From Epiperipatus broadwayi (taxonomy: Eukaryota; Onychophora; Udeonychophora; Euonychophora; Peripatidae): DNA of 64,000 bases. Position 1 is the first letter of the stretch, and each line of letters begins with the position of its first letter. The stretch spans positions 936,001-1,000,000 of the forward strand of contig JAQFVV010000181.1 of NCBI GenBank assembly GCA_028023455.1, written 5' to 3'. A program made the position numbers and the translations under genes. Under the pieces are notes generated by a model. That model was not told the DNA's origin. It saw only the letters and a program-made list of their open reading frames with translations, and did no database searches. This document shows, in pieces, positions 1 to 12,651 of this stretch.

Positions 1-3000
1 AACATTTGGTTATTAAACATCACATCATCTTCCAATTGGCTACCCATTTAATTATTATATTTTGATGATTGAAATAAATTTCAATGCAAGACTCTTCACA
101 AGCCTTTCTGCACATGGTCACAGTTATTAATTACCATAGTAAAAAATGATTAAAAAAAATCACCTGTTAAATTATTTTTTTAAAAAAAAAAAAATTACAA
201 AAAATAACAAATGCTGAGGTTTTTGATTTTTATATCACTTTTACAAGTTGACACTAAAAATATGATGAAAATATAAGCATTAAAAATAATCTACAAATTA
301 TGCTTATTACAAAATAATAGCTAAATAAATCATTATAATTCAATGTCCTTTTTTTTTTTAAATTTTCCTCAAATCACTTTGAACATTTTAAGAATTTCAG
401 ATGAATCAGAGATATTTTCCAGATTATGTACTTTATTAAAATATGTTTTATTTCTTACGGTTGAAAAATATTTTCTAAAATAAAAGAAGTTTGTATTTTT
501 TTAGTTTTTAAATTCTAATTTATATTTAATAAATAATAAAGCTTTTTCTGAAAGGAAATAAAATATTTAACTTATACCAATACAAATACTTTAAGATATT
601 GAGAAAGCTAGGAATAAAATTGGAATTTAATAAAGTTTAGGAAAAAATACTTTTTGTGATTTCAAAGAAACTTTTTATTTAAAAAAAGAAAAAAAAACTA
701 ATATTAATAGAACTCACAAATATACAGTCTCTTTTCTTTCTCTTTTTTTTTTTTCTAGATTTAAAATTAGTAGTCAATGCTTTTATAAATGAAAAATTAA
801 AAAAAAAAGTTTTCATGTATTTGATATGGAACGTGCGTGCGCGTAATAAAACTCATAATTAATAATCCGAAGCCAAATTCTAATTTTGATTATAGAAGTC
901 TATTTCTAAAAATGTCTATATCAATTACTCCTTTTAGTTTTCAAAATAAGTATAATTTTCTCCATAATATTTAATATACCAGCATTTCAAATCTTATTTG
1001 TTAACATTTTTACATTTTTTTTCTGGTCCAAGTTTCTAACATCACACAAAATCAAATTTCCAACAAACCATTACTTTATTGTAAGATTGCATAAATAAGT
1101 CCACAGTCTGTCTTTAGCAGGGAAACTAAGTACTACAATATTTTTTTTTGTATAATTTTTGAGTTAGTATAAATTATAATTAAATATTATTTACTTTATT
1201 ACTACTTTAGCCTTTAACATTATATATATAATTAACTGAAACGTAATTAACTATCTCCCACAGAGTTATGTTCACTTTCTTCAGTTTCAATTACTTATAT
1301 TTAAAGTTATGATAATTATATATATATATATAATTAAACATTTGTCTTTAAGCTGAAATCAGAATGTCATTAATAAGCCAGAAAAGATATATTTCATTAG
1401 CATCTAAAGTTTTCTGTATACCCAAGCAATATGCACTCATATGCAACAAACAATTGTTACATTTCCTATGTATAAACTATAAAGCCAAGGTTAAAGTTTG
1501 TTTTATAAATATGAATGATACATTAATAATATAAACGGCCAAAAGATAATTTTATAATGAATTCTAAAATACAAACAATAAATTATTCATCTTTTAAGAT
1601 AACTTTATTCATATATTTTAAAAAGAATGTTTGGTGATATGGAAATTGTTAAATATATCTATAAAACAAAAAACATTGTCATTGAATAAGGTATAAGAAA
1701 CAATATATTTATAAATATAATGATACAAATAATAGTATATTTAAACTAAAGCAATATTTAAATAAATTTAAAGACGATTTGATGCACAGTTCTGGTGTTA
1801 TATATTGAAACTAAAGAATATCAAACAAAAACAAAACATGAAGTCTCTACATATCATGGTGAAAAGATAAAATGATTTATCCATAGTAAATAATGTTGAT
1901 AAAATAATACAAAATGAAAAGATCAAAATGTAATAATTGAGAAATTTTAGTTCTTAGATCTATCATTCTCAATACAACTGTTGATTTCGTCTGTTTATAT
2001 ATTTACAAATATAATTTAAACTACTGTTTTTATATTATTTGTAAAAAAATATATTCCATTTTGAATAATATTTTCAAATTTCAAGTTTACTGTCAACAAT
2101 TTAACAATATCAAATATGTGATTTAAAATTAGTACAAATTTTAATTATTTTTAAAAACAAAATTAGTAAAAAGCAAATACTTGAAAAGAAGTGATAATAA
2201 TCTCATATTTTTGTTATGGATAATAAAACATTTCAAGAAGAGTATTTTCTGGATTTTATTCAATTGTGAATTTTAAATTAATCAGAAATAAAAAATATGG
2301 ACTACTAAATTAATAAATCAGAGAAAGCGGCTTATACCCTCATTTTCTATAACATTTCCTAAGAGATTGGATGAAGGAATTAACGTTAAATAATTAAATT
2401 ACATAACACAAATCTCTTCAAATTAACGAAAATCACAGAATGGAAAATATAGCATTAAAAATCTAACATGAAATAAGTATTGTGTAATACAAATGTCTCT
2501 CTACAAAAGTAATGGATATATCATAATTTAGAATACTTTGATCAACAAGGAAGCCAGAGGATAAAAAATATTGTTCAAAAACGAAATTGGATATGGATTA
2601 TTAACAATTTTTATTCAGTATTGCATTATCCAAGGCAAATAAAAAAAAAAAAGGTAATATTATTGTTTCTAATCTATAAAATAATTTCCCAATGCATTCT
2701 TTGTAAAGTAGTCTTAATAACACTTGTATTTAGCAAATATTAAGAGTAGAAAAATATTAATTAATGCTTAATATGCATATAGAAATCGATTATAAAGATG
2801 ATTGTTTTTTTCCTAATTAATAAAAATATTTAATCAATAAACATGATTATAGATATTAACTTTTGATATACTTTAGAAAAGTATAACTTGAAGCAGAATA
2901 GATATATTTTTAATTTTTATTACATGGGAGTTAAATATTGTCGATTATTTATGAGATATACTTCTGCTCAGTTTCACAATTATAATAACCAACTTTAAAA

Positions 3001-3730
3001 AACACACAATTCTAAATCATAAAAAATAAATATGTCCCCTTATTTTATCATATAAGAATAAATTTTAATAGAAAAACTGGAAATGATATTTATACTATTA
3101 TATCATTTTAATTTTAACAGAAATGAAATATAGTTTTGAGATTATAAAATTACTATTAAAATCGATAAGGAGTATAATTATGAATTTATAGCTTTTGTTA
3201 TTCTTATTTAGTGTATTAATTATAATAATCATAATGTATATTTTGTAATAATAAAATTATTATTGTTATCATTTACCATGGTGACCTTGAACTCTAAATT
3301 TATTCAGTTCACTATTTTATTTTGGAGTTAATGCAAAATCTATCAGGTGATGGGTATTGCATTTGGGTTTGTTACATCTATCCATTCTGATACACTTATT
3401 TTAAAGTTCTAATATAAGGCTTTAAAGCATTCATAATTTGTACATGCACTTTGATTACAGGTGATAAGATCACTGTAACTGGATTAATAAGTGGCATCCA
3501 CATGGTTGTACAATAAATATCTGACTGGCATGGTATTCATCATCATTATCAAATTATAAATGTTTGTATGTTAGAATATATACGATCTTGATGACGCCTC
3601 ATTTACATTATTTCTAGTTATTTATTCAGTTACATTATAATAAAAATGATATACAACAGTAATATATATATATATATAAAGCATTTTTCAGCACATGGTT
3701 AAATTAGTAATATATATGGGTTTTTTTTAA
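1..3730. other. AT-rich unique sequence, no gene seen
   Basis: Very AT-rich DNA with frequent homopolymer A/T runs and short (TA)n tracts, for example near 1317-1334 and 3662-3678. No reading frame longer than chance, no tRNA-like fold and no terminal repeat pair was recognised by eye. It could be intronic or intergenic. Confidence 0.6.
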
Positions 3731-3740
3731 TCTAATGTTT

Positions 3741-3790
3741 CAACTCCTCACTGAAGAGACCCATAGGTCGAAACCGGTCTGGGGATGGGG
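3741..3790 (+). ncRNA. Hammerhead-type self-cleaving ribozyme motif (candidate)
   Basis: Seen in the sequence: CTGAAGA at 3751-3757 fits the conserved CUGANGA box. It is followed by a perfect 4-bp stem II (GACC 3758-3761, loop CATA, GGTC 3766-3769), then GAAA at 3770-3773, a minimal stem III (C-CG-G, 3774-3777) and TC at 3778-3779, where cleavage would follow C3779. Stem I can form between 3745-3750 and 3780-3785: six pairs, one of them a T-G wobble, which join the core directly. From established knowledge, type I hammerheads with a stem III of only one or two pairs are typical of Penelope-like retroelements and related small circular-RNA retroelements, and they often act as dimers. By inference this is the ribozyme of such an element whose coding part is gone here. 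Activity is untested. A chance match is unlikely because the core boxes, stem II and stem I all agree in register. Confidence 0.7.
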
Positions 3791-4736
3791 ACAATCCAAG
3801 ATAAAAATGATTTGAATGCCTTCTCTTGTAGTAGTAGCATTTATCACAATATATATATAAAAAAGCTTGTTTAGAGTTCATTAGCATGCTCTTAATTTTA
3901 CATATTTGTAAGTGCAAGCTGTATATAAGTCATGTGACATCTGACTTTTTATTATTACTATTGTTATTTTGCTTTTGGGGCTTTAGCTAAATTAAATGGC
4001 TAAGCCTACTAATATATGGAGTATCTGAATTAAGTTCAGGCCCATATGATTTTTAATATATATATATAGCTGCTGTATATAATACTTTTATTATTTAGAT
4101 GGAAAAAAAAACCAGCATAATGGACTTCATTAATTTCCATTTTTGATGATATTGGCTATTTAAGTTTTGACTATAAATTAACTTTTATTATTTAAAAATA
4201 ATGTTTATTTTTTAGAGGATATGCCACTTTATGTATTACTGTATTTTTGAAATTTGGTTTAAGTATATTTTACTATTTAGGAATAATGTTCATTTTTACA
4301 AATGCGTTTCTACATGTTTAATTTATTTTATTTGTTTTGTTTGTTTTATATCTTTATAGCATAGTTTTTATGATTCCATTTATTTCTTATTTTACAGAAT
4401 TTATTTTAGTATGTGCCAGAAGGTGTTTGATAATTTTTCTTTGGCAGATTTGTCTGACAGATTTGAGTTTTCAAAGTGTGAATTCATTTTTCTTAAGCAT
4501 TGTATATTTTGTAATTCTTTTGAAATCATGTAATTCGGTATTATTTATTATAAAAAAATTAAGATCGTTTAATATATGTGATTGTTTAAAATTTTAGTTT
4601 CATATGAATTTATTAATGAACATTTGGCAAAGGTATCTGACTTAATTTTTCTGTAAAAGAAGTGTAGATTTGATAAATAATTTTAATTATGCAATTGATC
4701 TGTTTATAATAAAAGATATTACAATAACTTTAGGTG
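3791..4736. other. AT-rich sequence downstream of the ribozyme motif
   Basis: The first 150 bases (about 3791-3940) are less AT-rich than the surroundings and may be the rest of the element carrying the hammerhead motif; no terminal repeats were found to bound it. The remainder is T-rich on the plus strand, with an 86-codon open frame at 4337-4597 that is dominated by Phe, Ile, Leu and Tyr, as expected from T-rich noise. No gene is supported. Confidence 0.4.
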
Positions 4737-4737
4737 A

Positions 4738-5097
4738 TTGTTCCAAAAAGTTAGGATAGATAATTTTGATAAGAGTAATTGTTTTTTTGAAAGTAATTAT
4801 ATTATAAAACAAAATAGGAATTATGTGCTTAACGATCTTAAGTTTGAAATAAATAGTATTGATTTAAAAATTCTAAGTACAGATCCTCTAGTTGCACCTT
4901 TTGGTAATAAAAATATAGCAATTAACTCTGTGATGTTATTGGAAGCCTCTAAAATTTCTAATGAAGGTAAAATTGTTGTACAAGTTATTTTAAATCAAGA
5001 ATTATTTCTTCAAACAAAATTTACTTTTGCCCCAGATCAAACAGTCTTTATTTTGGAAAGATTTAATAATATTACACAATGGCAAGTATCAGGCTAA
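4738..5097 (+). CDS. Unassigned 119-codon ORF, possible exon or pseudogene
   Basis: An open frame of about 119 codons ends in TAA at 5095-5097. It has no ATG at its left end: a TGA lies directly before position 4738, and the first in-frame ATG is past the middle. If coding, it would be a terminal exon entered through an acceptor just inside the frame. Its composition is more protein-like than neighbouring frames (Asp, Glu, Gln, Val, Pro and Ala are well represented), and the C-terminal half has alternating hydrophobic stretches suggesting beta-strands. I do not recognise a family. One or two open stretches of this length are expected by chance in 64 kb at this base composition, so it may be noise. 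Confidence 0.25.
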   Translation: MFQKVRIDNFDKSNCFFESNYIIKQNRNYVLNDLKFEINSIDLKILSTDPLVAPFGNKNIAINSVMLLEASKISNEGKIVVQVILNQELFLQTKFTFAPDQTVFILERFNNITQWQVSG

Positions 5098-8000
5098 AAA
5101 AAGATAAAAATCTTCATTGACTGATAGTATGAACATAATTTGAAAAATGAAAAAAGTTTTGACTCCAATTGTTATACTAATGTTTATATTAAATCTATAG
5201 TTTTCCTCAATTTTAAATCTCATAAAAATTATTTTTCCTATGAGATGTATTATTGATTTTACAGAAAGGATGGCTGACAGAATTTCTACATTTTAAAATA
5301 AGTTTTCTATAATATTAAGTTGGTATTAGCAATTATTAATATCTTAGATTCAGTAAACCTTTTGGTAGCCTTTATATTGAAAAAATATATATCAATCTGT
5401 TGAAAGATCAAAAAATGTTCTTTATTTTAATTAGTTATTGATTAGACTAGAGATTAGGTATTGAACAATGAGAAAGATATGAGTAAGAGTTTGTAAGCTA
5501 GGTGATTCAGCATGGAATGTGCATCTTGGGCATAATACAATATTTTCATGCTCTTGGTCATATGTTTATGATTACACTCTTTCATAAGGAGTTAAAAGTG
5601 GATAGCAACTAATCCCTACCTTGCATGAGAATGGTGTAGTAAAAATTATACTACAGAAATATTATATATTGGTGTTTTCATCTTTACTGTAAAGAGATAA
5701 TATTTTTATGCTTCTAAAATTAATGTTATTCATAATTTACTTTTATTACATGTGAATTCAATTTTTTTATGTAATATAAAGGTAAATTATATAAAATTAA
5801 AAAAGTTGTGCTCTGTGTACATTATGTTTTTAGAGTTTGTATGATTAGACAAAATTGTAATTTTTTTAAAAAAGGTATTTATCAAATATGTAGATAACTA
5901 TTTGTTATTGATAAAGATAAATTAAATAATTGTTTATTGGATTGAATGATTTTTAATCCAATTTTAAATTTACTATTGAAGTGGTAATGGTGGGAAGGAA
6001 TACCTTGGATTTTAATAAACTACATTTTTTATATTTAATAGCTACTAGAGAAAGGTTAATTGTATTTTATATTTTAAAAACTTTACTAAAATAAAACAAT
6101 TAAAGAATATAATTAGTTTTAATAAAAAGGCTGCATTAATAAGTTTCTGTTATAGGAATAAAAGTTAGATAAGTTTAAAAAATGCAGTATGGATTATTAC
6201 ATTGGGAGAATATGACTGAGAATGAATAGCAAGATACTGAAATCTTCAGAGTTGCAAAAGGTGTTAAAATACAGTGTCATAAGATATCAAATAAACAGAC
6301 TAAAGAATGAAGCATATGATATATATAGGTGCATTTGTAGTTCACTGATTGGTTCATATAGTTATCATAAAATTAATCTTTAAGTTCTTTTTCTTTATTT
6401 CTCTTTCTTTTTCGAGTAGCTGCTAATGATAATGATGTATATGCTTTTAAATATTTTACTAAAATTAAACATACCTATTATTTCTATTGTTTTTGGATAG
6501 AGAAGTTATAAAAAATGCAATAATTTAAAAAAAATGTCTTTAACGTAGCAAAGGTTATTTCCTAATTAGAGTAATGAATATATAAAAAAAATTATTAAAA
6601 AAAATTTCAATTTGTTTAAAAAAACATTGCAATACGGAGAGGCGGCCAAAACAAACAGAAAAAAAAACTTTAAAATATTAAATGTCTACTATTAAATAAA
6701 TTTAAAAGATCAAACATGTGCAAACATTCACACTTAAACATTATTTAGCATTTAGTATAAAATCTTTTGATTTAATTTTTAAAAATCCAAACCAGAATTT
6801 TGCGCTTACAATTTTCCAACTTTTAATTAGCAATTTTAATAAGGCTTCCATTTAACGCACATTGAATTTAAAAGGATTCTTACTACCAGTCAGAAATAAT
6901 TATTTTAATAATAATCAAAAGGGAAAAAATATACAGATATATTTTAAAACTTGCGAATAATATAAATGCTATTTTTATGCAGTTTATAAAAAAACCCTAA
7001 ATAAGTTCTTTAAAAAATAAATAAAACTTCTTTTAATCCTTTCTATCCCTTCCACTAATAGTTAGTTGCGATTCTTCAAAACATTCGGTGATCAATTTAA
7101 ATAATGTGTGTATGTTTTTTAAGTTTAAAACTATATACTTTCTATTTCCAAACCAAATTTAAATAATTTAAGTAATATGAACCAATGTCGCACACGCACG
7201 TATATATTTCTAACAGTCAGAATATTCATATTGTAAATTTAATTATTCTTTTTTTCTGCATTGTTTATTCATTAATTTTTTGATTAGGGATACACATTTG
7301 ATAAAAGACTAATTAAATTTTTTAATAAAGATTATAAAAGTTTTGTTCAATCTTGATATTTAGCAGTGTAATTATCCTGAATTAGCTTTCAAGTTAGACA
7401 AAAAATTAACCAAGTTTTCGTTATAGTTTTCATTAACTCCTCTATCAATAATAAATTTAAATCATATATATCATTATGCCAGAAGTTTTGCAGTAAGAAC
7501 TGATTGCATTTTTATTTGATGTACAGTAGCACTGCGAACTACGCTATATTTTTTTTCAAGTTCCCATTGTATACAACGAAAATAGCACATAGCAGCTGTT
7601 TTTTGATAAACAATGATGATAATAGAATGCATATAGTTTATTGTCCTCTAAATACAATACAGTACATTTCAATATGCGTATAGGTATAGAACAAATGATG
7701 TGTGTGTATGGTATGTGTACTGTATATAAATTAAAAATACATGTACTATACAGCCAAAATATATATATTGTAACCTGGTGATTACCCTTGCTTCTGGTTG
7801 AAATTATTTTATAAAAAAATATAATTTCTTGTGTAATGAAATTTATTTATATCCTTAAACTTATGTTTTGGTAATAGTATATAAGTAGGGATGTTATATG
7901 TCATTCTTATTGTAAAGTTATGTTTTAATCTTATATTGAGATAAAATTAAAGTATTTAAGCCACATATTATAAGCATAAGTTATAATAAAAAGTTGAGAT

Positions 8001-8490
8001 AATATAAATTAATTTTATACTTTAACAGTAATTTTGTAAGTCAAATAATAAATAATTTTAATAATAAGATAAGTTAGTCAATAATGTTATAAGATAAATT
8101 AAAGTTAACACTGTAATGTCAATTAAATAGTTTAATAATAAATTATTAAAGTAAATTATATTATCTTCTATCATTTTAATTAATTGAAGACAGTGTTACT
8201 TTAAATGGGTGTGTGTATTTGCTTAAATGACTTATGGAATGAATCATTTTACTTCTGTGTTCAAAATTAATTTTATTACACTTGGAAGTTAATAAAATAA
8301 TATTACTATAATATTTAAAATTAAACGATAATAAAATGGGAACATATATAAAACTATATTTAATAAATATGGTATGTTTATTAATTAAAAAATAAATATT
8401 GTAAGGATTAAGAGGTTATTAAATATTAGTTATTGTACAGTAATTAGATAACAGAATTAATTATTTTATTTTTAAATCAATTTTATCTTG
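5098..8490. other. AT-rich unique sequence, no gene seen
   Basis: No ORF, RNA gene or paired terminal repeat was recognised. Scattered poly-A and poly-T runs are present. A slightly GC-richer patch near 5500-5640 has no recognisable similarity within the window. Confidence 0.5.
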
Positions 8491-8495
8491 ATTAA

Positions 8496-8554
8496 CCAAT
8501 AAGAATTAATTGATTTTCAATTTGCTAAATATTACATGGATAAGTTTATAAAAG
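8496..8554 (+). promoter_or_regulatory. CCAAT plus TATA promoter-like pair
   Basis: CCAAT at 8496-8500 in the context TTAACCAATAA is followed by TATAAAAG at 8547-8554 and then a GC-richer stretch. A second TTAACCAATAA/TATAAAAG pair lies at 31047-31080. The recurrence suggests promoters of related repeats, possibly decayed LTRs, rather than a host gene, because no coding frame follows either. This rests on motif recognition only, and such motifs arise easily in AT-rich DNA. Confidence 0.25.
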
Positions 8555-10805
8555 GGAAAGCTAGGGTATGTCTGAGGGGAATTCATTGATACAAACTTTT
8601 ATTATAATTTTAATTAATACTATTTTTTGATTCTTCCTAAATTAAAGTAATTTGCTAATTTAAGTATGGCTGAATATGTCAAATATATTTTTTAAAAAGT
8701 TAAAACAACTGAATGGTAAATAAATATCATTTCAAAGAATGTTTAATTAGTATGTCAAAAAGAATGGAGTAAGGAAAAGCATTATTTTCCATTGAAGGAT
8801 AATTTTACACTGGCTGTATAACCTCAAACAGAAATTTGCTTATTATCTTGGAAAGAAAATGTCTTTAGTTTTTTTTTATTATTGTTAATTACCATTATAA
8901 GAATTTTAAATTATGCAATGATTTAATTAACTGTATAATTAAACTCAGACTTTACACGCATTTTAGAATTTTATTATTAATAATTTCTGTTTGGAACTTT
9001 TAAATGCACAACAAAATTATCATATTGCTTAACGATAAGATTTATTAAAACTGAATGTTTAAAATGACTCTTTATTTATAGAGATATTGCTTCTTTAAAA
9101 TAACTTTGAAATGCAATTATTATATTGCAAAATATTTTATAAAAGAATTAGATATCTTGGAAAAAGGAATTGAAGTTTAACATCTCCTAATTTATATGAT
9201 ATTCTTGTGAATAATTGATAAATTGTGTTCTACTAATTATTTGTTCACAAATTAATAAAGTTGAAAAATAAAATAATTAGTACAAATATACTTATATTGT
9301 ATACTGGAAGATTAGTTAATATTCCATGAATAAAATTTAGAATATTCTATAAATAAGTTCACATATTAAATGATAAAATACCTGGAAATAATATTTCTAT
9401 TCTTTGCTACTGCCTGCTTTTAAAATTATTCTTAAGTTTAAAAACCAATGTTATTTTTAAAAAATAAAAGGAACTTTTCAATAATTATTAAAATAATTAA
9501 TATTTTGATATTACTAAGCAAAAAAAAAGTGCACTAAGCCAAAATTAAATAATTATTAAAAATTCAGGATTTCAACAGTCATAAATATATTAAAATGACT
9601 TTTCTTCATTTTCATGCTAAAAACATTTGCTGCATTTATTTGGGATTTCATTGGATGATGCTGCATGGATAAAAAGAAGAAAGCAAAAGAGAAATCCTTG
9701 CTCTTGTTTTATAAACTTAGTGTTCTTGTTTCACTTCAGGTCATCAAGGAGTTCATTTATCATGAATAATATAAATATGTTTAATAAAAAAAAAGAATGT
9801 TTAATGTTTAGAAGAATTTTTTTATCATATTAATAAATATTTTATTTTTGTTGTTAAAATAAAAATCTAGACTGACTGATTATCATAGATTCAAGATACC
9901 ATTAATACATTGGTAATCAAAAGTGTATGTGGCAATTAAGTATTTATTAATAATTAAAAAATGGGTAGTATTGAGTTTCTTCTTATTACTATGTTTAGTT
10001 ATTAAATATGATTATATGTCTTATGTCTTATATTGGCATATACATGGATAAAGATAACTAGAGTTTAACGTTCATTTTAATATGAAATGAATTGGTTCAT
10101 GATACTAGATACATGTTTTAATGAATGCTTGTTCTTTAAAATAATTATCATCATTTGATCTCATATATTTGTAAACATAAAATTATATTATGCTGTGACA
10201 GTTGTCATGACCATACTATTTATTTTGCCATTTCTTCATTTTTTTTTTAAATATGATTATATCTTAGATAAAGGTATCATTAAGTTTTGATGTTCTAATT
10301 TTTTGTATATAATGCAATGGTGATGTATTTTTTTAATTAGTGCTCTCAGTTATTTTAAATTGCAACAGAAGAGCTATAGATGCTTAACCCTGATTATTTT
10401 ATTCTAGTTCGCTTGGTTAATTCCCATGTGACATTTGTCTGATAATTATGTTTAGATTTTTCCATGGATAGTTAAACTTCTATATCCATAAATGCAGTTA
10501 CAACGATGCCAGGATCTATTGGGCCATTCCAGTTTATGATATAATAGGTCTTGGTTTATCCATTATTCCACTCTTATTTTGAATCTTGTTACTAATTATA
10601 GACATAGCAATTCTTGGTATGGAATTATATTGTAATGGGATTCCCACTTTGCAGAATTTTAACATTTGAAGTAAAGTTTGTACTTGGATTTATGAGTTTG
10701 TAACAAAAATGTTACCAGTTTCTTCTTCTTCTTCTTATTATTATTATTTTGTTTACACTTATAATTTAAGTTATTATCTCATAATTTATCATTAATTATT
10801 TTACT
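8555..10805. other. AT-rich unique sequence with a CTT/ATT microsatellite
   Basis: No supported gene. A 68-codon open frame at 9627-9833 looks random. A (CTT)n-(ATT)n microsatellite lies at about 10720-10747. Confidence 0.5.
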
Positions 10806-10809
10806 TTAT

Positions 10810-11060
10810 AACTATGTTACTCAAGCAGAGAAGCAAATATGATTAATATGTAATATTAATCATATTCTTGATGAGACTGAGATTTAATAGATTAAAATGA
10901 CAGTCACATTTCCAGACCGAGGTAATTCTCTCTGGCTGCATGGAATGTGAAACATCTCATGGGGATATTTATAATGGGTTTAAATCCTAGGGTGCCATCT
11001 AGTTAACTAGACTAGACGCCAAGAGACAATGTTAACACACTTCAAGTACTTGACCCATGA
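10810..11060 (+). repeat. Dispersed repeat, copy 1 (second copy at 30775)
   Basis: About 250 bp, similar in order and sequence to 30775-31025. Shared blocks include CTCTCTGGCTGCATG, CATGGGGATATTTATAAT, AACTAGACTAGAC and AAGAGACAATG. The copies are in the same orientation and clearly diverged by substitutions and small indels. Near its left end this copy has a hairpin with 14-bp perfect arms around a 3-base loop (about 10837-10867). It may be the upstream part of the decayed LTR that ends near 11826. Confidence 0.75.
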
Positions 11061-11826
11061 GTAGCTATTAAAAACATAAGATTGGCATTACAAAATATTT
11101 AAATAAAATTGTCTGATTGCTCGTAAATAAATTGAGAGAGAGAAATGTAAAATGACACTAATAATTTACAATTCATTTATTAAATAATATAACATAAATA
11201 ATAAGGGATATTCAAAACATAAAACAAAATATGAATACTTCTGAATGATGTCTCAAGTTCTATTGAAGGTAAAAGTTCAATACTGGTATTAAGAATTCAA
11301 AAGTTCTATTAATAATGACAATAAATATATTTACCTAAATCTAAATGCAGTCTATAATTTTTCATATGGGTGATGACCTCCATCTTCTGATATGGTCAGA
11401 TTCATGATAGGAATATATTTTAGTATCATCATGCTTCTTCTCCTGCACCCTACAGCATGGGCTGTTTCCATTGATTTGGTGTGGCAGGTTCAAACATTGG
11501 CAAAAACACAAGTCAGAGCAATACTACTGCATCTGGCTACTGGCACACAGGAGATGAGCAGAGAAGGAAAACTAAACAAACACCCAGATTTGGTCTAACA
11601 ATGCATTTCTAAATTAATATGACCATAAAAAGATTGTTTCATTATGCTGGATGATCTTGGTTAACTCTCTGATCGTGGTGGGTATTGTTGATAGCTCTGC
11701 TATCAATAATATTTTCCACTTTGCAGGAATGTGCCAGTTCATTCACATAATATTTATAATTAAATATTATTATAAATTGATTATAAATAAGGTTGAAGTC
11801 CAGCTCAACAGATCAAACCCGAAACA
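11060..11826 (+). mobile_element. Decayed LTR fragment of the same lineage as the solo LTR at 37.8 kb
   Basis: Read on the minus strand, about 11650-11826 matches the start of the solo LTR at 37843 block by block: a GGGTT-GATC edge, then TTATAATAAA-like blocks, then TAAATATTA-GTGAA-GAAC-GGCAC, then ATCAACAATACCCAC. On the plus strand this is therefore the 3' end of an LTR in the same orientation as the element at 46144, with its edge near 11826 next to a (TA)n run. The upstream limit is uncertain and may include the repeat at 10810. No internal region or partner LTR is seen. A 68-codon open frame at 11392-11598 within it is not convincing as a gene. Confidence 0.45.
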
Positions 11827-11844
11827 ATATATATATATATAATC

Positions 11845-12100
11845 TCAGACTCTCAAACTCCCTACAACTATGCATTTCATCTTATACAATTGATACATAT
11901 TACCATATAATGTGAAAAAGATAAATGATTTCCAATATACATTATTCATGTTGAATCAGCATTCATCAGTTGTCCAGATCACCAACTTCCACACATATTT
12001 ATAATCAATGCTCAGTTTATATTAGGATAGTAAATCTTCACATTTTAATGGTTAAGCTTTAATCTTCTCCACACTCCAATACCATGCATACATATCATTG
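11845..12100 (-). repeat. R repeat family, copy 1 (inverted)
   Basis: About 255 bp. Its reverse complement aligns with copies at 12190 and 12652. Shared blocks in order: GTGGAGAAG, AAGATTT.CTATC.TAATATAAA, TGG.GATCTGGAC.AACTGATGA, GCTGATTCA, ATTGGA.ATCATTTATC and TTTTTCACA, ending in GAGTCTGAG. Terminal inverted repeats were not found, so the class is unknown; a MITE or SINE-like element is possible. Confidence 0.75.
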
Positions 12101-12189
12101 AAAATATGATGATAGAACACTGAAAGCCCTTATGTACGTCAATATTACTGTCATATCAATCTTGACTTTAAGTCACTCTGACCCCTCAC

Positions 12190-12440
12190 GTATGGATGGC
12201 TGTAATGTTAGAGGGTGGAGAAGATTGGATGTTGTCCATTAAAGCTTAAAGATTTGCTATCTTAATATAAATAAGCACTGACTGTATATATATGTGGGAG
12301 ATGGTAATCTGGACCAACTGATGAGTGCTGATTCAGCATAAATATGTACATTGGAGATCATTTATCTTTTTCACAAGCATGTGGTCAGGTATATCAATCA
12401 TATAAGATGAAGTGCATAGCTGTAGGCAGCTTGAAAGTCT
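12190..12440 (+). repeat. R repeat family, copy 2
   Basis: Plus-strand copy of the same unit as at 11845. It contains CTGATGA followed by a hairpin with GCTGATTCAGC as its centre. The sequence between this copy and the next (12440-12650) is unique and carries no gene. Confidence 0.75.
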
Positions 12441-12651
12441 GAGTTAAAGTCCATTCCAATTGCATTAAGGTTAGTGTAGACAATATACTTATGCTTGAAT
12501 ATTACATATCCAGCCTATATTCTGCCCATTCCACTTCTGTGTATTTAAATGGTCATATTAAGATCCTATATGCAAGGGATTAGAGTGACAAAGTCAACAT
12601 AGGTATGACAATAATATTGGCAGCAACAAAAGCTTTGATTGTTCAACCATC

